40,196 nucleotides of DNA from Thiomicrorhabdus sp041583835 (GTDB lineage Bacteria > Pseudomonadota > Gammaproteobacteria > Thiomicrospirales > Thiomicrospiraceae), in contig NZ_JBFHFC010000024.1 of NCBI RefSeq assembly GCF_041583835.1, positions 1-40,196 on the forward strand, read 5' to 3'. The notes beneath the pieces were generated by a model. The model did no database searches and was not told the origin of the DNA. It saw only the letters and a program-made list of their open reading frames with translations. Made by a program: the position numbers and the translations under genes. This document shows, piece after piece, positions 8,382 to 17,353 of this stretch; the first letter of the stretch is position 1; every line of letters starts with the position of its first letter.

Positions 8382-10460
8382 TCACAGACGTGAAATATCA
8401 GCCACTTCAAGGAACAATTGATAGATCTGATTCAGCAATGCCAGACGGTTCAAACGAATGCTGTCGTCTTCCGCCATAACCATAACCTCATCGAAGAACT
8501 GGTCGACACTGCCGCGGATCGTAGACATCGTCTCGATCGCCGCCGCATAATCACGTCCGGCCAATTGATCGCTCACCAACTCACGCAAGGCTTCCAACTC
8601 TTTCCACAAGGCTTGTTCTGCCGCTTCCGCCAACAAATCTTCATTAACGGTCTCGGGAATCGCACCTTCGACTTTCTTCAACAGGTTATTAATACGCTTG
8701 TTTGCGGCACTCAAACTTTCGGCTGCATCCATTTCACTGAACTTCTGCACCGCCTGAATACGTTTAGCAAAGTCGACCGGATGTGCAGGACGGCAAACGC
8801 GTACGGCTTCAAACTGTTCCGCACTGACGCCTTGATCGGCATAATAGGCACGCAAACGCCCGATAACGAAATCGTAGATTTCATCGACTAACTGATCGTC
8901 GGCATTGACTTGCTCATGCAGCTCTAAAGCGTACTGGATCAACAAACGCAGATCCAGATCCACGTCTTTTTCGATCATGATACGCAACAGCCCCAAAGCG
9001 GCACGACGCAAGGCGAATGGATCCTTGTCACCCGTCGGTACTTGCCCGATTCCGTAAATACCGGTGATGGTGTCTAACTTATCGGCAATCGCCAAAGCCT
9101 GTGCCAAAGCGGTTGACGGCAAATCGTCACCGGCAAATCGCGGCTGATATTGCGCATCGATTGAATCCGCCACATCAGCAGATTCATTCTGCTGTTGCGC
9201 ATAATAACGCCCCATCACACCTTGCAACTCAGGGAACTCACCGACCATTTCCGACATCAAGTCACACTTGGAAAGACGTGCGGCGCGCTCGGCGGTTTCC
9301 ACCGACACGCCTAAAGGCTTACCAACCTTAACCGTCAGGGTTTCAAGACGTTCTACCTTGTCGAACAAGGTTCCCAACTTCTGCTGGAATATCACGGTTT
9401 TCAAACGCGGCAGGAAATCGTCCAACGGCTGCTTGCGATCCTGATCCCAGAAGAACTTGGCATCCGAAAGTCGCGGACGAATCACGCGTTCGTTACCGAA
9501 CTTAACCGATTCAGGGTTAGAGCTTTCGATGTTACTGATGGTGATGAACTTCGCCATCAACTTACCGTCGGCGTCCAGCATATGGAAATACTTCTGGTGC
9601 CCCGCCATCGCTGAAACCAGCGCTTCTGCAGGAACCGCCAAAAACGACTCGTCAAAATCACCGACGATCGCAACCGGCCATTCATTCAACGCCGTGACTT
9701 CTTCCAATAAGTCTTCATCGATCTGTGCAGTGCCGCCGGCCTGTTGCGCGACGTCTTCAACCTGCTTGCGAATACGCTCCGAGCGCTCATTGAAGTCCGC
9801 TAACACGTATCCCTGTTCAGCTAACTTCTGCTTATATTCAGAAGGTTTGGAAATACTGATTTCCTGTGGCGCATGGAAACGGTGACCGCGTGTAGTATTG
9901 GAGGTTTCATGACCCAAAATTGTCGCCGGAACAACTTGTTCGCCCAACAACATCAACGCCCAATGCACCGGACGCACGAATTCAACATCCGAACTTCCCC
10001 AACGCATACGCTTAGGAATCGGCAATTTCGCTAACGACTGATTAACGATATCGGCTAACAATTCGGTCGCTGGTTGACCTTTTTGTTCCAGGTTGTAAGC
10101 CATCCACACCCCTTTATCGGTGTCGATTTCGATCAACTGGTCAACGGTTATTCCACAACCACGAGCAAAGCCTTCCAATGCTTTGGTCGGATTACCGTCG
10201 GCATCAAACGCCGCTTTTTTAGCCGGACCTTTACGCTCGACCGTCTTATCCGCCTGCACGGTTTGCAAACTTTCAATCATCACCGCCAAACGTCGAGGCG
10301 CTGCGTAAACTTGAACTTTTCCGTGTTCTAAGTCCGCTTCCGCCAAGCCGGCCAAGATTCCGTCGGCAAATGCCGAACTTAATTTCTTTAATGCTTTAGG
10401 AGGTAGTTCTTCTGTACCGATTTCAACTAAAAAATCTTCAGTTTGTTTTAAACCAGTCAT
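8382..10460 (-). CDS. glyS: Glycine--tRNA ligase beta subunit
   Basis: The 692-residue beta subunit of the alpha2beta2 glycyl-tRNA synthetase (E. coli 689). It opens with DFLVEIGTEELPPKALKKL, the family signature; a central HD-like region holds GVMGRYYAQQQNE; and the C-terminal third is the anticodon-binding helical domain (LLEVADISRL end). The beta subunit binds tRNA while GlyQ makes glycyl-adenylate. The ATG at 10460 shares a base with the glyQ stop (TAATG), giving translational coupling for equal subunit supply. Confidence 0.97.
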   Translation of the reverse strand: MTGLKQTEDFLVEIGTEELPPKALKKLSSAFADGILAGLAEADLEHGKVQVYAAPRRLAVMIESLQTVQADKTVERKGPAKKAAFDADGNPTKALEGFARGCGITVDQLIEIDTDKGVWMAYNLEQKGQPATELLADIVNQSLAKLPIPKRMRWGSSDVEFVRPVHWALMLLGEQVVPATILGHETSNTTRGHRFHAPQEISISKPSEYKQKLAEQGYVLADFNERSERIRKQVEDVAQQAGGTAQIDEDLLEEVTALNEWPVAIVGDFDESFLAVPAEALVSAMAGHQKYFHMLDADGKLMAKFITISNIESSNPESVKFGNERVIRPRLSDAKFFWDQDRKQPLDDFLPRLKTVIFQQKLGTLFDKVERLETLTVKVGKPLGVSVETAERAARLSKCDLMSEMVGEFPELQGVMGRYYAQQQNESADVADSIDAQYQPRFAGDDLPSTALAQALAIADKLDTITGIYGIGQVPTGDKDPFALRRAALGLLRIMIEKDVDLDLRLLIQYALELHEQVNADDQLVDEIYDFVIGRLRAYYADQGVSAEQFEAVRVCRPAHPVDFAKRIQAVQKFSEMDAAESLSAANKRINNLLKKVEGAIPETVNEDLLAEAAEQALWKELEALRELVSDQLAGRDYAAAIETMSTIRGSVDQFFDEVMVMAEDDSIRLNRLALLNQIYQLFLEVADISRL

Positions 10461-11380
10461 TATTTTTCCTCCTGACTTTTGACTAACGGGAATCCAAGCG
10501 CTTCACGACCTTCGTAATAAGCTTCGGCAATCTGTCGCGCCATAGCACGCACTCGACCGATAAAACGCGCACGTTCGGTGACAGAGATAGCGTGACGGGC
10601 ATCCAACAAGTTAAAAGCATGAGACGCTTTCAATACCTGCTCGTAAGCCGGCAACGGCAACTTGTCTTCAACCAGTTTGGCAAAGACTTCTTCACACTCG
10701 TCGAATACACGGAACAGCTTGTCGGTATCGGCTTTTTCAAAGTTATAAGTCGACATTTCCACTTCGTTTTGATGGAAGACATCGCCGTAAGTCACCTTAC
10801 CGGCGGGTCCCTCAACCCAAGTCAGGTCATACACACTGTTTACACCCTGAAGGTACATGGCGATTCGCTCAAGACCGTAGGTAATCTCACCGGTGACCGG
10901 ACGACATTCCAAACCGCCCACCTGTTGGAAATAGGTGAACTGGGTCACTTCCATCCCGTTCAACCAAACTTCCCAACCTAGTCCCCAAGCACCCAATGTC
11001 GGCGACTCCCAGTTGTCCTCGACAAAACGGATATCGTGTTCCAGAGGATCGATTCCCAACATGCGCAACGAATCCAGATACAACTCCTGAATATTGTCGG
11101 GAGACGGCTTCAACATTACCTGAAACTGGTAATAGTGCTGCAAACGGTTCGGGTTTTCGCCGTAACGGCCGTCCGTCGGACGACGACATGGCTGTACATA
11201 AGCCGCACGCCATGGCTCAGGTCCAATCGATCTTAAAAAGGTAGCCGGATGGAATGTTCCCGCCCCCATTTCGTTATCGTAAGGTTGCATAATGACGCAG
11301 CCCTGCTCGGCCCAAAACGCCTGCAGGGTTTGAATCAATCCTTGGAAGGTGCGAATATCCGTTGCTGCTTGTGAAGACAC
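10460..11380 (-). CDS. glyQ: Glycine--tRNA ligase alpha subunit
   Basis: The catalytic alpha subunit (class II synthetase core) of bacterial glycyl-tRNA synthetase, 306 residues from the chosen start. TFQGLIQTLQAFWAEQGCVI, GAGTFHPATFLRSIGPEPW and AYVQPCRRPTDGRYGENPNR are near-invariant in GlyQ. The open frame can be extended to a TTG at 11386, but AGAGG sits only 3 bases from that TTG and 8 bases from the GTG at 11380, so GTG (MSSQAATDIRTF) is the better start. It is the first gene of the glyQ-glyS pair. Confidence 0.96.
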   Translation of the reverse strand: MSSQAATDIRTFQGLIQTLQAFWAEQGCVIMQPYDNEMGAGTFHPATFLRSIGPEPWRAAYVQPCRRPTDGRYGENPNRLQHYYQFQVMLKPSPDNIQELYLDSLRMLGIDPLEHDIRFVEDNWESPTLGAWGLGWEVWLNGMEVTQFTYFQQVGGLECRPVTGEITYGLERIAMYLQGVNSVYDLTWVEGPAGKVTYGDVFHQNEVEMSTYNFEKADTDKLFRVFDECEEVFAKLVEDKLPLPAYEQVLKASHAFNLLDARHAISVTERARFIGRVRAMARQIAEAYYEGREALGFPLVKSQEEK

Positions 11381-11535
11381 AATCAAAACCTCTTAAAACT
11401 TAAAAATAAGGCAGATGCCTGTAAAATTCTGTTAAAGCGTGTAAAATCCGCTAATTATAACGTATTTTATTGAGACTTTAGGACTGTTGAGACGCTCTAT
11501 CTCAAGTTTTATCCAAAACAAATTATTCTACCGCC

Positions 11536-11799
11536 ATGAATGTAAATACCGATCAGAACTCTCACGTTCACCAAGTTGATGCCAAAGGCCTGAAATGCCC
11601 TATGCCGGTGATCAAGCTGCAACAACAAGTCCGCAAAAGCGAGCCCGACGATTTGGTGGAAATCGAGTGCACCGATCTGGGTGCGGAAAAGGACATCGGT
11701 AGCTGGGCAAAGGTCAACAAACATGAAATCATAGCCTGCGAATCGACCGATTACGGGCTAAAAATCACGCTTCGCGTTGTCGGCAGAAATCAGGTATAA
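11536..11799 (+). CDS. TusA-family sulfurtransferase
   Basis: An 87-residue TusA-like protein: a small two-layer alpha/beta sandwich that carries persulfide sulfur on the cysteine of the CPMP motif (DAKGLKCPMPVIKL, Cys about residue 20). The family serves tRNA 2-thiouridine formation (TusA proper), molybdenum-cofactor sulfuration, or sulfur oxidation when clustered with dsr or hdr genes. Here it stands upstream of a cell-wall peptidase, with no tus, dsr or hdr partner, so the pathway is open. The ribosome-binding site is weak. The family is sure; calling it TusA itself would be a guess. Confidence 0.88.
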   Translation: MNVNTDQNSHVHQVDAKGLKCPMPVIKLQQQVRKSEPDDLVEIECTDLGAEKDIGSWAKVNKHEIIACESTDYGLKITLRVVGRNQV

Positions 11800-11828
11800 T
11801 CGGATGAACTCTAAACCAATGCTTATAG

Positions 11829-11843
11829 CGTCCAAATTGGACG
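11829..11843. other. 15-bp perfect palindrome upstream of the M23 peptidase gene
   Basis: CGTCCAAATTGGACG is symmetric about a central A, with AGCG and CGCT forming a looser outer pair (from 11827 to 11850). It lies about 30 bases before the peptidase start, where an operator could sit. No regulator is assigned. Confidence 0.3.
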
Positions 11844-11874
11844 AATCGCTCAAAAAAGAGAACTCATAGTCACC

Positions 11875-13176
11875 ATGAAAAGAAAGATCGTCCATTCTAA
11901 ATTTTCTTGGCTAACCTTCTTATCCGTCTCTCTTTTCGCGCTATCCATGCTTTCACCCCATAGCTCCACAGCCAACTTACCGTTTGAACGAACCACCTTA
12001 CCATTACCTCCCCTTAATGACAAAAACGAAAACGTCGACATTCAAGGCGTTCAATCTTTTTCGGAGCAAGAGTGGAAAAAGCACGTCGTTAAAATCCCTA
12101 AAAACGGTTCTTTAGGCGGCGCTTTAGCCAGCGTTAACATTCCGGCATCAATCACCTATCAAATCGGGCAACTCGAAGACAGTAAACTTCTTACCAACCT
12201 TCGAGCAGGGGATACGTTGACTATCTGGGTCGATAAACACGACAACCTCCAGAAAATCCTCTATCCGAAATCCAAGACGTTACGTTATGAATTACATAAA
12301 AAAGGCGATCAGTACCAGATAGAAAAAATTGAAGAGCACGTCGACGTACGCACCGAAGTAGCGACAGGCACCATCAGCAATTCGTTTTATCTCGACGGTA
12401 AAAATGCCGGTTTGAGTGCTAAAAGCATTATGAATCTGGCCGATATCTTCGCCTGGGACATCGACTTCATTCGCGAACTTCGTCCGGGCGACACCTTTAA
12501 AGTCATCTACGAAGCCAGGTATCTCAATAACGAATACATTGGCGACGGCGACATCATTGCCGCTCAAGTAACGACCAACAATCAACACGAAACCCATAAC
12601 GCTTTCTTGCTTAAAGATGGTGACAAGATCATCGGCTACTACAACGAAGACGGCAAAAACCTCAAAAAGGCGTTCTTACGCAACCCGGTTGATTACGTTC
12701 GCATCACCTCCACTTTCCAGCCTAAGCGCTTCCATCCGGTTCTGCAGAAATGGCGAGCCCATCGAGGTGTCGATTACGGCGGACCTATCGGCACGCCCAT
12801 TCATGTCACGGGCAACGGCAAGATCGTGTTTAGAGGCTGGGGACGCGGCTATGGAAACTACATCAAGGTTCAACATGCCGGCAAGTACATGACGCTTTAC
12901 GGCCACATGTCCAAATTCGGAAAATTCAAAAAAGGCAGCTGGGTCAAGCAGGGCGATATTATCGGCTACATCGGAAAAACCGGACTGGCGACAGGCCCTC
13001 ACCTACACTATGAATTCCGCATTAACGGCAAGCACCAAGATCCGTTAAAAATGAAATTTCCGGCAGCCAAACCGGTGGATAAAAAATACGCTGCGAACTT
13101 CAAGAAAAACAGCCATCTTATGCTCAGCCAACTTGAACGTTTTTCACCCAAACTTAGAATGGCGAGTTTTGAATAG
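11875..13176 (+). CDS. Murein endopeptidase, M23 family (MepM-like)
   Basis: A 433-residue exported peptidase. Residues 1-33 look like a signal peptide or single membrane anchor (SWLTFLSVSLFALSML). About 70-140 resembles an OapA/LysM-like domain, 150-260 a Csd3-like regulatory domain, and 275-400 the LytM/M23 zinc domain. Zinc ligands are visible: H296 and D300 in HRGVDYGG and H378 in GPHLHYEF, with H344 (YGHMS) and H376 as further active-site histidines. Relatives cut D-Ala-mDAP cross-links so that new glycan strands can be inserted. Its stop overlaps the anmK start as TAGTG, tying wall cleavage to recycling of the released anhydromuropeptide sugars. The activity is inferred from intact ligands. 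Confidence 0.88.
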   Translation: MKRKIVHSKFSWLTFLSVSLFALSMLSPHSSTANLPFERTTLPLPPLNDKNENVDIQGVQSFSEQEWKKHVVKIPKNGSLGGALASVNIPASITYQIGQLEDSKLLTNLRAGDTLTIWVDKHDNLQKILYPKSKTLRYELHKKGDQYQIEKIEEHVDVRTEVATGTISNSFYLDGKNAGLSAKSIMNLADIFAWDIDFIRELRPGDTFKVIYEARYLNNEYIGDGDIIAAQVTTNNQHETHNAFLLKDGDKIIGYYNEDGKNLKKAFLRNPVDYVRITSTFQPKRFHPVLQKWRAHRGVDYGGPIGTPIHVTGNGKIVFRGWGRGYGNYIKVQHAGKYMTLYGHMSKFGKFKKGSWVKQGDIIGYIGKTGLATGPHLHYEFRINGKHQDPLKMKFPAAKPVDKKYAANFKKNSHLMLSQLERFSPKLRMASFE

Positions 13177-14300
13177 TGCCTAAAGCTGCCGTGCATAAGC
13201 CCGAGTTATTTATTGGCCTCATGTCCGGAACCAGCGTCGACGGCGTCGATGCTGCATTGGTGAAAATGGATGCCGACAACATCCAACTAGTCGACTTTAT
13301 CGAGCACCCTCTGCCCGATCAACTTAAATCCCGATTGACAGGGTTAAACCTCAAGCCGGAAATCAGCTTACAAACACTATGCGATCTCGAATATCAAGTC
13401 GCACAGCAGTTCATAATCGCCACCCAAACATTATTGCAACACAATCAGCTTAAACCGGATGAGATCAGAGCGATCGGCAGTCACGGCCAGACCATTTTTC
13501 ACTCGCCGCAAACCCCCATGAGCCTGCAAATCGGTCACCCGGCTTTTATTGCCAAACAAACCGGGATCGATACCGCAGCGGACTTCAGAATCGACGATCT
13601 CGCCGTCGGCGGCCAAGGAGCACCACTCGCGCCCGCCTTCCACCAAAAATTATTTGCCGTACAAAAGCAGGCTTGCGTCATCAATATCGGCGGCATTGCC
13701 AATATTAGCTTCCTGGATTTTGAACAAAACCAAACATTCGGTTTCGATACAGGTCCGGGCAACGGACTGATGGATGAAATCTGCCAATTACATTTCGCAT
13801 GTAATTACGACTCCAACGGTACGATCGCCGCATCGGGACAGGTCAACCAGGAGTTTCTTAATCAACTCCTTAAACACCCTTACCTTCACCAAGCGTTCCC
13901 CAAAAGCACCGGACGTGAGACGTTTAACCGTGACTGGCTTGAACGGCAATTGCAAAACTTCGGACAGTCGCTGGATCCCGCCGATCTATTGGCGACGCTG
14001 TGCGAATTTACAGCGGCCAGTATCGAGTTAGGAATCCAATTGTTGAATGTTTCCCCATGCGATATCTGTATAGTAGGCGGCGGGGCTTTTAACCAAGAGT
14101 TGATTCGACGCATTCAAGCACGTCTACCGGACTTTAAGGTCTCCAGCAGTCTAGAGTTGGATATAAATCCAAATGCAATTGAGGCGATGATGTGCGCCTG
14201 GCTCGCACACCAACGTCTATACGGCATCCCGATCTCATTAAAACGAATTACCGGTTCTGAACGTGATGTTGTTTTGGGTGGCCTCTGGTCGGCGACCTGA
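13176..14300 (+). CDS. anmK: Anhydro-N-acetylmuramic acid kinase
   Basis: AnmK phosphorylates and opens 1,6-anhydro-MurNAc to MurNAc-6-phosphate in peptidoglycan recycling. The ASKHA-fold signatures are IGLMSGTSVDGVDAAL near the N terminus, GSHGQTIFH, INIGGIANISFL, FDTGPGNGLMDE, and a C-terminal glycine-rich loop IVGGGAFN. The length of 374 is close to E. coli (369). The start is GTG at 13176, overlapping the peptidase TAG by one base; no other start gives a complete N terminus before the MSGTS motif. Confidence 0.95.
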   Translation: MPKAAVHKPELFIGLMSGTSVDGVDAALVKMDADNIQLVDFIEHPLPDQLKSRLTGLNLKPEISLQTLCDLEYQVAQQFIIATQTLLQHNQLKPDEIRAIGSHGQTIFHSPQTPMSLQIGHPAFIAKQTGIDTAADFRIDDLAVGGQGAPLAPAFHQKLFAVQKQACVINIGGIANISFLDFEQNQTFGFDTGPGNGLMDEICQLHFACNYDSNGTIAASGQVNQEFLNQLLKHPYLHQAFPKSTGRETFNRDWLERQLQNFGQSLDPADLLATLCEFTAASIELGIQLLNVSPCDICIVGGGAFNQELIRRIQARLPDFKVSSSLELDINPNAIEAMMCAWLAHQRLYGIPISLKRITGSERDVVLGGLWSAT

Positions 14301-14335
14301 GGCTAAAAAACCGAATACGATTGTTCCTAAAAAAC

Positions 14336-14372
14336 AAAACCCGGAATCAGCACAATGCTCATTCCGGGTTTT
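14336..14372. terminator. Bidirectional terminator between anmK and gltA
   Basis: AAAACCCGGAAT (14336-14347) pairs perfectly with ATTCCGGGTTTT (14361-14372). The loop holds a second 4-bp stem (AGCA/TGCT). With A-runs before and T-runs after, it works on both strands for the converging anmK and gltA transcripts. Confidence 0.9.
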
Positions 14373-14426
14373 AGATATTTGCCATTTACTTAGCGCAATA
14401 TTTAGCGCACAGTTTCAAATGCAATT

Positions 14427-15599
14427 TTATTCTTCGTCGCTATGTCCGCGCTGCTCTACCGGTAAATAACAAGACGTGCCCGCTCCAGTGTAGATTTGAG
14501 TCGGACGGAAAATCTTATTATTCTGCAACTGCTCGCGCCAATGCGCCATCCAACCGGCCGAACGCGCCACTGCAAAAATCGGAGTGAACAAACCGGCATC
14601 AAAGCCCATCTCTTTATACAAGATACCCGAATAGAAATCGACGTTAGGGTAAACCCCTTTATGACTCAAAAGTTCTTCACACACTTTCTCGACTTCCATC
14701 GCCGTTTCAAATGCAATACTTAACTCTCCTGCACCCGATTTCTTTTGCAACATGTCAGTAGACAGCTTCTGAAGGATCGTCGCTCGCGGATCTTTAGTCT
14801 TATACTCGCGATGCCCCATTCCCCAGATTACTTTTTTCTTGGCCAAACGCTCTTCGATATAGGGGCGCGCATTTTCAGGGGTACCGATCTCTTCCAACAT
14901 TTCGATGACTTTCTGATTGGCGCCGCCATGCAAAGGCCCGGACAAAGAAGCAATCGCCGAAGAGATAACCGAACAAGGGTTGGCTAAAGTCGAACCGGTT
15001 ACCATTGTCGTGAACGTCGAAGCATTGATGGTGTGTTCCGCATGCAGAATCAAACAGGCATCCAACAATCTCGCCCAATCCGGATCCGGCTCTTCTCCGG
15101 TCACCATGTACAAAAAGTTCTCTGCGTAGGTTAAGTCTTTGCGAGGTTCGATCGGATCGTAGCCGTTGCGCATATGCTCCCAACTGGCAACCAACGTCGC
15201 CATGTGAGCAATGATTTTAACGGTTACGTCGTTGATGTAATCCTGATTCTCGGTACCGCCTTTCATATACTCGGTACTCGGGTAGAAACTTGCCAGACTC
15301 GCAACCACCACCTGTAGCATGTGCATCGGATGTGTCGTTGGCGGCAAATTCTTCATGATTTCGCGAATGTTGTATTTCACCCGACGGTTCTTACGCAACT
15401 CCGCGTCGAACTTAGCCAGTTCTTCCTCGGTAGGCAACTCCCCGAACAGCAGAAGCAAAGTGGTCTCTTCAAATGAAGACTTCTCCGCCAACTCCATAAT
15501 ATCGTAACCACGATAGGTCAAAATCCCCTTCTGGCCATCAATGTATGAAATCTTGGACTCCGTTGCCGGAACTCCTGCTAATCCTGGAATATATTGCAT
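14427..15599 (-). CDS. gltA: Citrate synthase
   Basis: Citrate synthase condenses oxaloacetate and acetyl-CoA. At 390 residues it is of the short type without the N-terminal NADH-binding extension of E. coli GltA. Catalytic features are the His in SGPLHGGANQKVIEML, the His in WGMGHREYKTKDPRA, and the Asp in YPNVDFYSGILY. 2-methylcitrate synthases are close relatives, but no prp genes lie nearby. The ATG at 15599 follows a good AGGA. It is a single-gene unit: erpA upstream has its own terminator. Confidence 0.93.
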   Translation of the reverse strand: MQYIPGLAGVPATESKISYIDGQKGILTYRGYDIMELAEKSSFEETTLLLLFGELPTEEELAKFDAELRKNRRVKYNIREIMKNLPPTTHPMHMLQVVVASLASFYPSTEYMKGGTENQDYINDVTVKIIAHMATLVASWEHMRNGYDPIEPRKDLTYAENFLYMVTGEEPDPDWARLLDACLILHAEHTINASTFTTMVTGSTLANPCSVISSAIASLSGPLHGGANQKVIEMLEEIGTPENARPYIEERLAKKKVIWGMGHREYKTKDPRATILQKLSTDMLQKKSGAGELSIAFETAMEVEKVCEELLSHKGVYPNVDFYSGILYKEMGFDAGLFTPIFAVARSAGWMAHWREQLQNNKIFRPTQIYTGAGTSCYLPVEQRGHSDEE

Positions 15600-15640
15600 A
15601 ATCTTTCCTGAAAATTTAATGCGCTATTTTTCGTAAAATC

Positions 15641-15656
15641 GATTGTCGCAACAATC
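15641..15656. other. 16-bp inverted repeat upstream of gltA
   Basis: GATTGT-CGCA-ACAATC is a perfect dyad about 42 bases before the gltA start, in the stretch where its promoter should lie. It may be a regulator site. No known consensus is claimed. Confidence 0.25.
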
Positions 15657-15691
15657 ATAAACTGCTTGAAAAACGAAAACGTCTGCAAAAA

Positions 15692-15729
15692 CGTTTGTCA
15701 GCCCTGAAAAACTTTCCAAGTGACAAACG
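15692..15729 (-). terminator. Terminator after erpA
   Basis: CGTTTGTCA (15692-15700) and TGACAAACG (15721-15729) form a perfect 9-bp stem with a 20-base loop. On the minus strand the stem is followed directly by TTTTTGC, as in an intrinsic terminator. The long loop lowers confidence slightly. Confidence 0.65.
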
Positions 15730-15737
15730 CTTACAAA

Positions 15738-16079
15738 TTAAACGCTAAAAGAAGAACCGCAACCACAAGTCGTGGTCGCATTCGGATTCTCGATTACAAA
15801 GCGAGCGCCCTGCAAATCTTCCAAGTAATCAATTTTAGCTCCCACTAAATATTGAAAACTCATCGGATCGACCAGCAAGGTAACGCCATTTTTTTCAACG
15901 ACCGTATCGTCTTCCGCTTGATTTTCATCAAAAGTAAACCCGTAAGAAAAACCAGAGCACCCGCCACCGGTAATGTAAACACGTAACTTCAGGTTCGGGT
16001 TTTGTTCGTCTTCAATCAGCCCGCTGACTTTACCGGCAGCCGCTTCTGTGAAGGTTAAAGGAGTCGGAATTTCAGACAT
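15738..16079 (-). CDS. erpA: Iron-sulfur cluster insertion protein ErpA
   Basis: An A-type carrier that delivers [4Fe-4S]/[2Fe-2S] clusters to apoproteins, including isoprenoid-pathway enzymes. The 113 residues from MSEIPTPL match E. coli ErpA (114). The three cluster-binding cysteines are in VYITGGGCSGFSYG and TTCGCGSSFSV at the C terminus, the ErpA pattern. The frame extends upstream to 16106, but GGAGAG lies just before the ATG at 16079 and the extra nine residues match nothing in the family. Confidence 0.94.
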   Translation of the reverse strand: MSEIPTPLTFTEAAAGKVSGLIEDEQNPNLKLRVYITGGGCSGFSYGFTFDENQAEDDTVVEKNGVTLLVDPMSFQYLVGAKIDYLEDLQGARFVIENPNATTTCGCGSSFSV

Positions 16080-16177
16080 ACTCTGTTCTCTCCAATTGTA
16101 AAGCAATTTCCTATAACGGGAATACCCATATTAATTTAAAGGAAATGGCTTAAATATAAAAAAACATTATAACAAAA

Positions 16178-16204
16178 AGCCCCAGTTATTTTAAAAATGA
16201 GGCT
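16178..16204 (-). terminator. Terminator after argC
   Basis: On the minus strand AGCCTCA pairs with TGGGGCT (one T-G wobble) and is followed by TTTTTG. It lies 29 bases past the argC stop. Confidence 0.6.
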
Positions 16205-16232
16205 AAAAATGCAATAAGAACGGAGTTGGAAG

Positions 16233-17276
16233 TTACGGCAACAAGGCGACTTGTTGCAAGCCGGCATTTTCTTCCAGGCCGAACAGAATATTCATATTCT
16301 GCACCGCCTGGCCTGCCGCCCCCTTAACCAGGTTGTCGATAACCGAAGTAACGACTACCTTGCTACCGCCTTGCGGGCGGTAAACAGCGATACGGCACAT
16401 ATTGGATCCTTTCGCCATACGTGTCTCAGGCAGACTGCCTGCCGGCATCACGTCAACGAAATACTCATGCTCATAAGCTTTCTCATAAAGCATCTGCAAC
16501 TCTTCCTGCGAAACATCTTCACTCAAAGTTGCATAAATGGTCGACTCCATTCCACGAACCATCGGTACCAGATGCGGTACAAACGTCAAATCAACCTCTT
16601 CGCCGGTCAATTCCGTCAACTTATCTTTCATTTCCGGCAAGTGGCGATGCCCGGCAATGCCGTAAGCCTTAAAGCTTTCGCTCATCTCGGCACCCAACAT
16701 CGCAACGTTCGCTCCCTTTCCGGCACCGCTCACTCCGGACTTTCCGTCGGCGACAATCCCGTCCAACTCGACTAGACCCGCGCGTAGCAACGGCATAAGC
16801 CCTAATAAAATGCTGGTTGGATAACAGCCAGGATTGGCAATCACGCTAGCCTGCTTAATCTGATCGCGATACAGTTCCGGCATGCCATAGGCCACCTGAT
16901 CCATCATTTGCGGACACGTATGCTCCATGCCGTACCATTTCGCCCAGACCTGTAAATCACTGATACGGAAATCGGCGGCCAAATCAATCACTTTGACACC
17001 AGCCTCGGTCAACTCGGGCGCCATGCTCATTGCCACACCGTGCGGGGTTGCAAAAAACACAACATCGCACCCTTTTAACACGTCCAAAGTCGGTTCACTG
17101 AAAGCCAGGTCATAATGTCCGCGCAGGTTCGGATACATGTCCGCCACCTTAACGCCCGACTCACTTCGCGAAGTGATCGCCACCACTTCCGCGTGCGCAT
17201 GATTGGCTAAAATTCTTAACAGTTCAACGCCGGTATATCCTGTTCCACCAACGATGCCTACCTGGACTTTTTTCAT
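16233..17276 (-). CDS. argC: N-acetyl-gamma-glutamyl-phosphate reductase
   Basis: ArgC is the NADPH-dependent reductase of the third step of arginine synthesis. The Rossmann loop VGIVGGTGYTGVELLRIL is at the N terminus, the catalytic cysteine is in VIANPGCYPTSILLGL, and the catalytic histidine region is GIAGHRHLPEM. It has 347 residues and reads as the 'type 1' form. It stands alone with its own terminator; no other arg gene is in the window. Confidence 0.95.
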   Translation of the reverse strand: MKKVQVGIVGGTGYTGVELLRILANHAHAEVVAITSRSESGVKVADMYPNLRGHYDLAFSEPTLDVLKGCDVVFFATPHGVAMSMAPELTEAGVKVIDLAADFRISDLQVWAKWYGMEHTCPQMMDQVAYGMPELYRDQIKQASVIANPGCYPTSILLGLMPLLRAGLVELDGIVADGKSGVSGAGKGANVAMLGAEMSESFKAYGIAGHRHLPEMKDKLTELTGEEVDLTFVPHLVPMVRGMESTIYATLSEDVSQEELQMLYEKAYEHEYFVDVMPAGSLPETRMAKGSNMCRIAVYRPQGGSKVVVTSVIDNLVKGAAGQAVQNMNILFGLEENAGLQQVALLP

Positions 17277-17353
17277 CTTTTTATTCCACTTAATTCATAT
17301 GATTTGGCAATAACGCTATTTTAGCGAAATAATTGCCTGTAAATAGGATTTTC

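Noticed and set aside
16079..16106. N-terminal extension of ErpA
   Set aside because: The strong GGAGAG site serves the internal ATG at 16079, and the extra residues are not found in the family.
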